From an uncultured Actinomycetes bacterium (GTDB lineage Bacteria > Actinomycetota > Thermoleophilia > Solirubrobacterales > 70-9), in contig CAMPIP010000088.1 in the NCBI GenBank assembly GCA_946886425.1, positions 1 to 9,529 of the forward strand: DNA of 9,529 bases, given 5' to 3'. Below the pieces are notes generated by a model. The model was not told the origin of the DNA, did no database searches, and saw only the letters and a program-made list of their open reading frames with translations. Position 1 is the first letter of the stretch. The number at the start of each line of letters is the position of its first letter. The position numbers and the translations under genes were made by a program. Shown here one piece after another: positions 4,128-9,529 of the stretch.

Positions 4128-5048
4128 ATGAAGCTAGAGGGCATTCACCACATCACCGCGATCACCGAGGACGCCCAGCGCAACGTCGACTTCTACGCGG
4201 GGGTGCTGGGCCTGCGGCTGGTCAAGAAAACCGTCAACCAGGACAACCCCACCGTCTACCACCTCTTTTTCGCCGACGAGGGCGGCGACCCGGGCTCCGA
4301 TCTGACCTTCTTCGAGTACCCCGGGGTGCCGCGCGGCCGCGCCGGCGCCGGGATGGTCCACCGGGTCGTCTGGCGCGTCGCCTCCACCGACTCGCTTGAC
4401 TTCTGGGCCGAGCGCCTCGCCGCCAACGGCATCGAGTCCGAGCGGGATGGCGAGAGCCTGCGCTTCGCCGATCCCGAGGGGCTCGACCACGAGCTGCTCG
4501 TGATCAGCGTCACCGACGCGCCGCTGATCGCCGACCATCCGGAGATCCCGGCCGAGCTGGCGCTGCAGGGCTTCCACGCCGTGCGGGCCTACAGCGCCGC
4601 GCCCGAGGCCAGCAGCGGCCTCCTCGAGGCGCTCGAGTTCGAGCGGGTCGAGGGCGGAGCCTGGGAGGCGCGCGGCGAGCAGCGCGGGGGCCTCTACGTC
4701 TTCGACGAGCCGCCCGCCGAGCGCGGCCTGCAGGGGGCCGGCAGCGTCCATCACGTCGCTTGGGCCTCGCTCCCCGAGGAGCACATGCAGTGGCGCCAGA
4801 AGGCGGTCTCCGCCGGTGCCCAGCCGACGCCTGAGATCGACCGTTTCTACTTCCGTTCCATCTACTTCCGCGAGCCCAGCGGCGTCCTCTTCGAGATCGC
4901 GACGATGGGCCCCGGCTTCACCGTTGACGAGCCGCTCGAGCACCTCGGCGAGAAGCTCTCGCTGCCGCCCGACTACGAGCATCTGCGAGCGGAGGTCGAA
5001 CCGAATTTGAGGCCGGTCAACAACCCACGGGTGGCCGCCGCCGAGTGA
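4128..5048 (+). CDS. VOC-family ring-cleaving dioxygenase (hydroquinone dioxygenase type)
   Basis: A 306-residue cytoplasmic protein with two vicinal-oxygen-chelate (glyoxalase/dioxygenase) modules. Residues 5-130 start GIHHITAITEDAQRNVDFY; residues 147-262 include GSVHHVAWAS and YFREPSGVLFEIAT. Likely Fe(II) ligands are His8, His209 and Glu256, matching the two-His-one-carboxylate set of the PcpA/LinE and MhqO/MhqA families, whose usual length is also about 310-320. Such enzymes cleave hydroquinones or catechols with O2; PcpA-type enzymes yield (chloro)maleylacetate-type products. The stop TGA overlaps the GTG start of the next gene (GTGA), whose product resembles maleylacetate reductase, so the pair fits a hydroquinone route. 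The substrate is not determined by the sequence; MhqO-like quinone detoxification is an alternative. There is no Shine-Dalgarno; a -10 box 6 nt upstream suggests a leaderless mRNA. Confidence 0.8.
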   Translation: MKLEGIHHITAITEDAQRNVDFYAGVLGLRLVKKTVNQDNPTVYHLFFADEGGDPGSDLTFFEYPGVPRGRAGAGMVHRVVWRVASTDSLDFWAERLAANGIESERDGESLRFADPEGLDHELLVISVTDAPLIADHPEIPAELALQGFHAVRAYSAAPEASSGLLEALEFERVEGGAWEARGEQRGGLYVFDEPPAERGLQGAGSVHHVAWASLPEEHMQWRQKAVSAGAQPTPEIDRFYFRSIYFREPSGVLFEIATMGPGFTVDEPLEHLGEKLSLPPDYEHLRAEVEPNLRPVNNPRVAAAE

Positions 5049-6049
5049 GCGGCGACTTCGTCTGGCGGGACGCCGGCCGCACGGTCGCCTTCCGCCGCAA
5101 GGGCGTCGCCCAGGCTCCGCAGCTGCTGCGCGAGCACGGCTTCGAGCCCTTCGACCTGCTGGCCACGTCGCGCTCGCTTGCCACCGCCGCGGAGCTGCGG
5201 GGCGAGGCGACGGCCGTGCACGAGGTGGCGCCGGGGGCGGTGCCAGACCTCGCCGCCGATCTCCTCGACCGAGTCTCCCAGCGGCCCCTGGCCGCGTTCG
5301 GCGGCGGCCGCACGATCGACGTCGCCAAGGCGGTCGCGGCAGTCACCGGCGTCCCGGTCGCGGCGATCCCGACGACGATGTCGGGCGCCGAGATGACCGG
5401 CATCCACCGCCTGCCGGCGGGCGCCAAGGTGGGCGTCGGGTCGCTGGTCCGGCCGATCCTGGTCGTTGCCGACCCGGAGGCGATGACGAGCCAACCGGAG
5501 GCGGCGTTGCGGGCCAGCTCCATGAACGCCCTCGCCCACGGCCTCGACTCGCTCTACACCCCCCTGGCCAACCCGGTCTCGGAGATGACCGCGCTGCGCG
5601 GCGCCGAGCTGATCGCGACCTCGCTCGACGAGGAGCGGCAGCAGCGCAACAGCGGCCAGCTCGCGCTCGGGTCGCTGCTCTGCGGTTACGCGATCGATTC
5701 CGCCCTGTTCGGCGTCCACCACGTCGTTTGCCAGTCGCTGGTGCGGATCTGCGGCAGCCCTCACGCCGAGACCAACGCCGCGATCCTGCCTCGCACCGCG
5801 GCGCTGCTGGTCGGCCGCGCCCCCGACCGCCTCGCCCGCCTCGCCGCCGCGAACTCCACCGACCCCCAACACATCGAAGCGCGGATCCTCGAGCTGGGCG
5901 GCAACCCGGCCGGCCTCGGCGCCGCCGGCGCCGACCGGGCCAAGCTCGACGAGGCGCTCGACGCGATCCTCGTCCGCCCCGAGCTCGCCTTCACGCCGGA
6001 CCCACCCGACCGTCGCGAGCTGGCGGAGCTGATCGAGGCAGCCTGGTAG
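5045..6049 (+). CDS. Maleylacetate reductase-like, iron-containing alcohol dehydrogenase family
   Basis: A 334-residue protein of the Fe-ADH/dehydroquinate-synthase-like fold. The N-terminal nucleotide-binding half has AFGGGRTIDVAKAVAA (84-99) and IPTTMSGAEMTG (108-119). The C-terminal helical half has SSMNALAHGLDSLY (158-171), HHVVCQ (225-230) and SPHAETNAAILP (238-249). Asn161 in place of the metal-binding Asp of true Fe-ADHs, plus the PHAETNA motif, point to maleylacetate reductase, which reduces maleylacetate to 3-oxoadipate with NAD(P)H. Unusually, the His usual in the family HHxxCH motif is Gln230, and the following LGG is LVR. The gene starts at GTG 5045, overlapping the dioxygenase by 4 nt, so coupling is likely. 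It is slightly shorter than typical family members (about 350). The family is secure; the exact substrate is tentative given the changed motif. Confidence 0.75.
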   Translation: MSGDFVWRDAGRTVAFRRKGVAQAPQLLREHGFEPFDLLATSRSLATAAELRGEATAVHEVAPGAVPDLAADLLDRVSQRPLAAFGGGRTIDVAKAVAAVTGVPVAAIPTTMSGAEMTGIHRLPAGAKVGVGSLVRPILVVADPEAMTSQPEAALRASSMNALAHGLDSLYTPLANPVSEMTALRGAELIATSLDEERQQRNSGQLALGSLLCGYAIDSALFGVHHVVCQSLVRICGSPHAETNAAILPRTAALLVGRAPDRLARLAAANSTDPQHIEARILELGGNPAGLGAAGADRAKLDEALDAILVRPELAFTPDPPDRRELAELIEAAW

Positions 6050-6084
6050 GACCGGCGGGTAACCGAGGACACTCAACCGTGTAG

Positions 6085-6106
6085 CGCTCTGCGTGTCGCC
6101 AGAGCG
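6085..6106. repeat. Hairpin with the GTG start codon in its loop
   Basis: CGCTCTG (6085-6091) and CAGAGCG (6100-6106) form a perfect 7-bp, GC-rich stem with an 8-nt loop (6092-6099). The loop contains the GTG (6093-6095) that starts the PlsC-GpsA gene. There is no Shine-Dalgarno upstream. If the mRNA begins upstream of 6085 the start codon would be presented in, or restrained by, this hairpin; if transcription starts at the GTG the hairpin is irrelevant. There is no T-run, so it is not a terminator. Confidence 0.5.
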
Positions 6107-7760
6107 GCTTGCCGCCTACCATCGCTACACCCGCGAGCACGGGGTCAACCGGGTCCTCTACCTGCTCGCCCGCGTCTTCCTGACGCCGTTCTTCCTCGTC
6201 TACTTCCGTTACGGCCGCACAGGCCGCGAGCACGCCCGCCACATCAAGGGCGGCCTGATCGTCGCCTCCAACCACCGCAGCTTCCTCGACCCCTTCGTGG
6301 TCGGTGGCTGCCTGCCCTGGAGCCGGCCGATGAACTACGTCGCCAAGGTCGAGCTCTTCCGGCGGCCCTGGCAGGGCTGGATCCTCTCCCGGCTCGGTGC
6401 CTTCCCGATCCGCCGCGGCGAGTCCGACGAGGAGGCGATGACGACGGCGCGGCAGCTCGTCGAACGCGGCGGCACCGTCTGCATCTTCCCCGAGGGCACC
6501 CGACACCGGCGCGGCACGCTCGGCAACCCCAAGCGTGGGGTCGGCCGCCTCGCCCTGCAGACCGGCGCGCCGCTGATCCCCACCGCGGTTATCGGCACCG
6601 AACACGTCCGCCGCGGCTGGCGCATCCGTCCCCGCAAGGTGAAGGTGAGGCTGGGCCGGGCGATGACGTTCCCCCGCGCCGAGGAGCCCTCGCCGGCGCT
6701 GGCGGAAACGGTGACGGCGCGGATCTGGCCGAACGTGCAGCTGCAGTGGGAAGACCTCGGCGGCCTGCCGCCGATGCGCCGCGCCGCGGTGATCGGCGCC
6801 GGCAGCTGGGGGACGGCGGTGGCTGTCCTGCTCGCCCGCGGCGGCCTCGAGGTCCAGCTCGGCGCCCGTAGCCCCGAGCGGGTGGCGGAGATGGTCGAGG
6901 CGGGGGAGAACGGCCGCTACCTGCCGGGCGTGCCGCTGCCCGACTCGATCGACGTCCGCCTCGCCTCGCAGATCGAGCTCGACGGGCTCGACCTGATCTG
7001 CCTTGCGATCCCCTCGAAGTCGTTGCCGCAGGCGGTCGGCTCGATCGCCGACCGGGTCGGCGGCCGCTCCTCGATCCTGCTGCTCACCAAGGGCCTGATC
7101 GCGCCGCAGGGCCAGTTGCCCGCCCAGTACGTCGGCGAGCGGGTGCGGGCGCGGGCGATCGCCTGCCTCGGCGGCCCGGCCCACGCCCGCGAGGCGGTCT
7201 CCGGCTCCGCCGCCCTGGTCCTCGGCTCCGCCGACGCCGACCTGCGCGACCAGCTCGGCGAGGTCTTCGACCGGGCCGGCCTCGTCTGCGAGCGCTCCGG
7301 GGACATCACCGGGGTCGAGATGGCCGGCGCCGCCAAGAACGCCGCCGCTCTCGCCGCCGCCGCCGCGGAGCCGCACGGCCTCAACGCCGCCGGCATCGCC
7401 GCCGCCGAGATCTGGCGCGAGTGCATCGAGTACGCGCTCTCCCGCGGTGCCGAGCTCGAGACCTTCTCCGGGCTCGCCGGCGTCGGCGACCTGACCGCGA
7501 CGATGATGGCCCCGACCGGGCGCAACCGCCGCGCCGGCGAGCTGCTCGGCAGCGGCATCCCGGCGGAGCAGATCCAGGAGAAGATCGGCCAGGCCTCCGA
7601 GGGCCTCGACACGACGCCGTTGCTGGCCGAGGCGGTCGCGGCGGAGGGTGTCTCGGCGGACGCGCTGGCGGGGCTGGCGGCGCTGATTCGCGGCGAGATC
7701 GGTGCCGAGGAGTGGGTCGCCGGGCTGCGGCGAAGCGAGCGATCCAGGCGGGCGGCCTGA
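6093..7760 (+). CDS. gpsA: PlsC-GpsA fusion: acyltransferase plus glycerol-3-phosphate dehydrogenase
   Basis: One uninterrupted 555-residue frame joins two phospholipid enzymes. Residues 1-225 are a PlsC/LPLAT acyltransferase: hydrophobic membrane-associating helix (about 20-38), catalytic NHRSFLD (60-66, the H-X4-D motif, His61/Asp66), FPEGTR (132-137) and LIPTAVIG (161-168). Residues 228-545 are NAD(P)-dependent glycerol-3-phosphate dehydrogenase: Rossmann GAGSWGTA (235-242), YLPGVPLP (276-283), LTKG (331-334, conserved Lys333), GPAHAREAVSG (361-371), AAKNAAALAA (413-422, likely active-site Lys415) and LAGVGDLTAT (461-470) with GRNRR. GpsA reduces dihydroxyacetone phosphate to sn-glycerol-3-phosphate; PlsC acylates 1-acyl-glycerol-3-phosphate to phosphatidic acid. 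A TAA at 6060-6062 bounds the frame and GTG 6093 is the only good start. An ATG at 6774 could allow separate GpsA synthesis, but no ribosome site is seen. Both domains look intact. Confidence 0.92.
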   Translation: MSPERLAAYHRYTREHGVNRVLYLLARVFLTPFFLVYFRYGRTGREHARHIKGGLIVASNHRSFLDPFVVGGCLPWSRPMNYVAKVELFRRPWQGWILSRLGAFPIRRGESDEEAMTTARQLVERGGTVCIFPEGTRHRRGTLGNPKRGVGRLALQTGAPLIPTAVIGTEHVRRGWRIRPRKVKVRLGRAMTFPRAEEPSPALAETVTARIWPNVQLQWEDLGGLPPMRRAAVIGAGSWGTAVAVLLARGGLEVQLGARSPERVAEMVEAGENGRYLPGVPLPDSIDVRLASQIELDGLDLICLAIPSKSLPQAVGSIADRVGGRSSILLLTKGLIAPQGQLPAQYVGERVRARAIACLGGPAHAREAVSGSAALVLGSADADLRDQLGEVFDRAGLVCERSGDITGVEMAGAAKNAAALAAAAAEPHGLNAAGIAAAEIWRECIEYALSRGAELETFSGLAGVGDLTATMMAPTGRNRRAGELLGSGIPAEQIQEKIGQASEGLDTTPLLAEAVAAEGVSADALAGLAALIRGEIGAEEWVAGLRRSERSRRAA

Positions 7761-7766
7761 TGGCTC

Positions 7767-7772
7767 TAGGCT
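7767..7772 (+). promoter_or_regulatory. Putative -10 box of the sigma factor gene (leaderless)
   Basis: TAGGCT (TANNNT type) lies 6 nt before GTG 7779, which has no Shine-Dalgarno, suggesting that a transcript starts at the start codon. The same hexamer precedes the rhomboid gene at 8983-8988. No -35 box was recognised. If real, the sigma gene has its own promoter despite an 18-nt gap from the preceding gene. Confidence 0.4.
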
Positions 7773-7778
7773 TGGCGG

Positions 7779-8348
7779 GTGAGCGGTCCCCAAGAGAACG
7801 TCGAGCCGCGCGACCTCGGGCCGGCGGCGAAGGCGGATCTGGACCGGGCCTTCGAGGACTTCTACCGGGCGCATCTGCGCGACGTCTACTCCTATGCCTA
7901 CTACCGGGTCGGCAATCACCACGACGCCGAGGACCTCACCGAGCAGGCGTTCCTGCAGGCCTACCGGCACTTCCACCGGGCCCGGCGCGAGTCCGACGGC
8001 CGGCCGCTGCGGCCCTGGGTGATCCGCATCGCCCACAACCTCGCCGCCAACTACTACCGGGACCGCTCGCGCCGTCCGCAGACGCCGCTCGACAGCACCG
8101 AGCCGATCGCCGCCCACCACGACACCGTCTCGATCGCCGAGGGCAGGGAGGAGCTGCGCCAGGTGATGGCCAACCTCGAGCACCTCTCCGAGGACCGTCG
8201 CGAGGCGCTGATCATGCGCTTCGCGCTGGGCATGGACAACCGGGAGATCGCCCGCGCGCTCGGTCGGTCCGACGGGGCGACGAAGGTATTGATCCACCGC
8301 GCCATCAAGCAGCTGCAGGAGGAGATGAGCGATGAACGGGACAGCTGA
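7779..8348 (+). CDS. RNA polymerase sigma factor, ECF (sigma-70 family, group 4)
   Basis: A 189-residue protein with the two ECF sigma domains. Region 2 is about 23-98: DRAFEDFYRAHLRDVYSYAY, the core-binding DAEDLTEQAFLQAYRHF (49-65), and the -10-recognition PWVIRIAHNLAANYYRDRSR (79-98). Region 4 is about 133-182: HLSEDRREALIMRFALG, then the helix-turn-helix MDNREIARALGRSDGATKVL with RAIKQLQ. Region 3 and region 1.1 are absent, as expected for group 4, and length is typical. There is no SnoaL or other C-terminal extension. It directs RNA polymerase to a specific promoter set, unknown here. It starts at GTG with a TAGGCT box 6 nt upstream. Its last 17 nt overlap the next gene, which encodes a small membrane protein and may be its anti-sigma factor. 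Confidence 0.9.
   Translation: MSGPQENVEPRDLGPAAKADLDRAFEDFYRAHLRDVYSYAYYRVGNHHDAEDLTEQAFLQAYRHFHRARRESDGRPLRPWVIRIAHNLAANYYRDRSRRPQTPLDSTEPIAAHHDTVSIAEGREELRQVMANLEHLSEDRREALIMRFALGMDNREIARALGRSDGATKVLIHRAIKQLQEEMSDERDS
8317..8324 (+). promoter_or_regulatory. Ribosome binding site of the downstream small membrane protein
   Basis: AGGAGGAG lies inside the end of the sigma gene, 7 nt before ATG 8332. It is one of few strong Shine-Dalgarno sites in the window and supports the overlapping start, as expected for an internal gene of an operon that cannot be leaderless. Confidence 0.7.
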
Positions 8349-8685
8349 GGGGCTGGGAGGCAGCAGCTGGGACGTCGAGGCGCTGCTGAACGACGCGCTG
8401 CGGCCGATCGAGCCGCCCGAGCGCCTCTCTCACCGCTTCGAGGACACCCTGGCCGCGGTCACCCAGGCGGCCGCCGAGGAGCTCTCCGACTGGGCCGACG
8501 AGCTCACCGAGAGCGAGCTGCGGGCGCTGCGCGACCCGCGCAACTGGGTGCGGCCGGTCGTCGCCGTCTCGGCCGGCGGGGTCGCCACCGGCGCGCTTGT
8601 TCTCTTCGAGCTGCGCCGCCGCGGCCGCAGCAAGAGCGAGAGCGGCCTACGCGCGCTGGGCAGCGGACTGCGCTCGCGCCTCTGA
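8332..8685 (+). CDS. Small single-TM protein, candidate anti-sigma factor
   Basis: A 117-residue protein. Residues 1-70 are acidic and helical (WDVEALLNDALRPIEPPERL, then AAEELSDWADELTESELRAL). One TM segment follows at about 73-94 (VRPVVAVSAGGVATGALVLF), then a basic tail (RRRGRSKSES). There is no zinc-binding HxxxCxxC motif, so it is not a classic ZAS anti-sigma factor, and no similarity to a named family is evident. The inference of an anti-sigma role rests on position: its start overlaps the sigma gene by 17 nt, and an N-terminal domain tethered by one TM is the usual plan for ECF anti-sigma factors. Topology is uncertain, because the basic tail suggests the C-terminus is inside. Its 3' end overlaps the convergent 4-TM gene by 39 nt. 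Confidence 0.7.
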   Translation: MNGTAEGLGGSSWDVEALLNDALRPIEPPERLSHRFEDTLAAVTQAAAEELSDWADELTESELRALRDPRNWVRPVVAVSAGGVATGALVLFELRRRGRSKSESGLRALGSGLRSRL

Positions 8686-8970
8686 CCCGGCGAAGGCGGC
8701 GAGGCCGAGCAGCCCCAGGGCCAGGTGCGGCCACTGCATCCATGCCTCGTCGGCCGAGAAGCCCCAGACGGCGAGGCCGGTGTAGGTAAGCCCGAGGCAG
8801 AGGGTGATGGGCCGTGGTGCGACGCCGGCGAGGAGCAGGGCCAGGGCGCCGGTGCCGAGGTGGACGAAGTTGAGCCAGGAGAGGTCGCTGAAGAAGCCGG
8901 CGAGGCCGGTGGCGAAGAGCAGGGCGCCGGCCGCGGCGGCGTAGAGGCGAGCTGGGCTCGGGGGCTCCAT
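8647..8970 (-). CDS. Small four-TM membrane protein, DUF4383-like
   Basis: A 107-residue hydrophobic protein with TM segments at about 9-26, 36-51, 54-70 and 78-95. The sequence SWLNFVHLGTGALALLLAG (31-49) has the N-x-x-H-x-x-x-G pattern I associate with DUF4383 and related small actinobacterial membrane proteins; a second His is at 82. No function is known. The ATG at 8970 is preferred over the in-frame ATG at 8994 because TACAAT (8984-8979) ends 8 nt before it, fitting a leaderless mRNA; the longer start would include its own promoter. It is divergent from the rhomboid gene. Its 3' end overlaps the end of the candidate anti-sigma gene on the other strand by 39 nt, so opposing transcripts meet inside coding sequence. 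Confidence 0.7.
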   Translation of the reverse strand: MEPPSPARLYAAAAGALLFATGLAGFFSDLSWLNFVHLGTGALALLLAGVAPRPITLCLGLTYTGLAVWGFSADEAWMQWPHLALGLLGLAAFAGSEARAQSAAQRA

Positions 8971-8978
8971 CGGCGGCG

Positions 8979-8988
8979 ATTGTAGGCT
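8979..8988. promoter_or_regulatory. Overlapping divergent -10 boxes
   Basis: Minus-strand TACAAT (8984-8979, 5/6 to TATAAT) ends 8 nt before ATG 8970. Plus-strand TAGGCT (8983-8988) ends 10 nt before ATG 8999. The two boxes share the central TA (8983-8984). Neither gene has a Shine-Dalgarno and no -35 boxes were recognised. It is the same plan as the divergent pair at 4112-4121. Confidence 0.5.
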
Positions 8989-8998
8989 GCCCATCCCG

Positions 8999-9529
8999 AT
9001 GGCCCGGACCTGTTACCGCCACCCCAACCGCGAGACCGGCGTCTCCTGCTCAAACTGCGGCCGGCCGATCTGCCCCGACTGCATGACTCCGACCCCGGTC
9101 GGGATGCGCTGCCCGGAGTGCGCCCAGCAGCGCACCCGCGTCGTCCGCAACCCGACCGGGACGCCGAGCGGCTTCGGTGCCTTCCCGGCCACGGCGGTCC
9201 TGATCGCGATCAACGTCGTCGTCTACCTGATCGAGATCGGCACCGGCAGCGGCGGCCTCAGCGGCGTCAGCGGTGGGATCGGCATCGACTTCGGCCTCTT
9301 CGGCCCGTTCGTCGCCGAAGGCGAGTGGTACCGGCTCGTCACCGCCGGCTTCCTCCACGCCGGCTTCCTCCACCTGGGCTTCAACATGCTGCTGCTCTTC
9401 TTCCTCGGGTTCGCCACCGCGTACGAGCGCTACCAGGACCGGCTCATCCTTCGCGAAGGATTGCTCGTCGCATTCTTCCTCGCCGGGCTCGTGGTCCTGG
9501 GCGGGCAGCAGCGCTGGTGGCTGGAACCG
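8999..9529 (+). CDS. Rhomboid family protein with N-terminal zinc ribbon (3' end outside window; C-terminal part doubtful)
   Basis: 177 codons are visible. Residues 1-45 carry paired zinc ligands, C5-x2-H8, C17-x2-C20, C25-x2-C28 and C38-x2-C41, a B-box-like ribbon common on actinobacterial rhomboids. TM1 is about 63-80. EWYRLVTAGFLHAGFLHLGF (109-128) then Asn129 gives the rhomboid TM2 signature, with His125 and Asn129 matching the oxyanion-stabilising H-x3-N. Rhomboids are intramembrane serine proteases; the catalytic GxSG would come later and is not in the window. From about residue 137 the sequence stops looking like rhomboid: instead of the usual L-E-x-x-x-G-R loop and TM3, it reads GFATAYERYQDRLILREG and VAFFLAGLVVLGGQQRWWLE. 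The N-terminal call is firm; the C-terminal part may belong to another gene. Confidence 0.8.
   Translation, partial: MARTCYRHPNRETGVSCSNCGRPICPDCMTPTPVGMRCPECAQQRTRVVRNPTGTPSGFGAFPATAVLIAINVVVYLIEIGTGSGGLSGVSGGIGIDFGLFGPFVAEGEWYRLVTAGFLHAGFLHLGFNMLLLFFLGFATAYERYQDRLILREGLLVAFFLAGLVVLGGQQRWWLEP
9400..9529 (+). other. Segment resembling a putative Na+/H+ antiporter, possible chimeric join
   Basis: The encoded stretch YERYQDRLILREG plus VAFFLAGLVVLGGQQRWWLE matches my memory of a conserved C-terminal region in the putative Na+/H+ antiporter family (Na_H_antiport_3), found mostly in proteobacteria. It does not match rhomboid TM3. Codons rarer elsewhere in the flanking GC-rich genes (CTT, GGA, TTG, GCA, GAA) cluster here. 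The join would lie around 9385-9410, at the hydrophobic LLLFFLGF shared by both families. It may be an assembly artefact at a contig end or a real fusion. Confidence 0.45.

Noticed and set aside
2587..4131. 514-codon open frame on the plus strand
   Set aside because: It is antisense to the SHOCT membrane protein, which has coherent TM segments and a recognisable domain; the plus frame is Arg/Gly/Asp-rich with none.
4134..6076. Long minus-strand open frames opposite the dioxygenase and reductase
   Set aside because: They are composition shadows; the plus strand carries complete catalytic motifs in both genes.
5991..8297. 768-codon open frame on the minus strand
   Set aside because: It is antisense to the well-supported PlsC-GpsA and sigma genes, has low-complexity Arg/Gly/Ala/Asp composition with no domain, and is the usual by-product of very high GC.
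1..9529. CRISPR array, insertion sequence, rRNA or riboswitch
   Set aside because: I saw no regularly spaced repeats, transposase motifs, rRNA-like segments or recognisable riboswitch cores on either strand.

Overview
The window looks like chromosomal DNA from a high-GC actinobacterium, probably of the class Thermoleophilia (Solirubrobacterales-like). This rests on the very GC-rich CDSs (51/60 G+C at 7321-7380), GC-rich codon choice, many starts without a Shine-Dalgarno but with a TANNNT-type -10 box 6-10 nt upstream (leaderless mRNAs), and protein families that I associate with that group. The taxon is an inference from memory, not a search result.

Layout: (1) 1-439, minus strand, the N-terminal part of a GNAT-like acetyltransferase. 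It is divergent from a tRNA-Thr(TGT) at 462-535. (2) 540-2680, a clearly lower-GC, regulator-rich stretch (24/60 G+C at 1021-1080). It holds a 67-residue XRE repressor with an adjacent palindrome, a long intergenic region with several dyads and a possible 29-residue leader ORF, a 207-residue ArsR-like winged-helix regulator, a 64-nt two-tier inverted repeat, and a coupled pair made of a 90-residue winged-helix protein and a 126-residue unknown protein. (3) 2677-4104, minus strand, a six-TM membrane protein with a C-terminal SHOCT domain. (4) 4128-6049, an overlapping gene pair: a VOC-type ring-cleaving dioxygenase and a maleylacetate-reductase-like protein, together suggesting hydroquinone-type aromatic catabolism. 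(5) 6093-7760, one continuous ORF joining a PlsC acyltransferase to a GpsA glycerol-3-phosphate dehydrogenase. (6) 7779-8685, an ECF-type sigma factor overlapping a small single-TM protein that may be its anti-sigma factor. (7) 8647-8970, minus strand, a small four-TM protein, divergent from (8) 8999-9529, a zinc-ribbon rhomboid protein that runs off the window. Its last ~40 codons do not look like rhomboid and resemble a putative Na+/H+ antiporter family, so a fusion or, more likely, a chimeric assembly join is suspected.

How the parts fit: the dioxygenase and reductase would open an aromatic ring and reduce the resulting maleylacetate toward 3-oxoadipate. The PlsC-GpsA protein joins two steps of phosphatidic acid synthesis. 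The sigma factor and its overlapping partner form a likely regulatory switch. All three tight divergent intergenic regions (GNAT/tRNA, SHOCT/dioxygenase, 4-TM/rhomboid) seem to use overlapping, oppositely oriented -10 boxes. I see no CRISPR array, transposase, integrase or clear intrinsic terminator. The most unusual items are the CTAG-N7-CTAG dyad pair and 64-nt hairpin in the regulator-rich stretch, the PlsC-GpsA fusion, the catalytic-position substitution in the reductase, and the odd rhomboid C-terminus.
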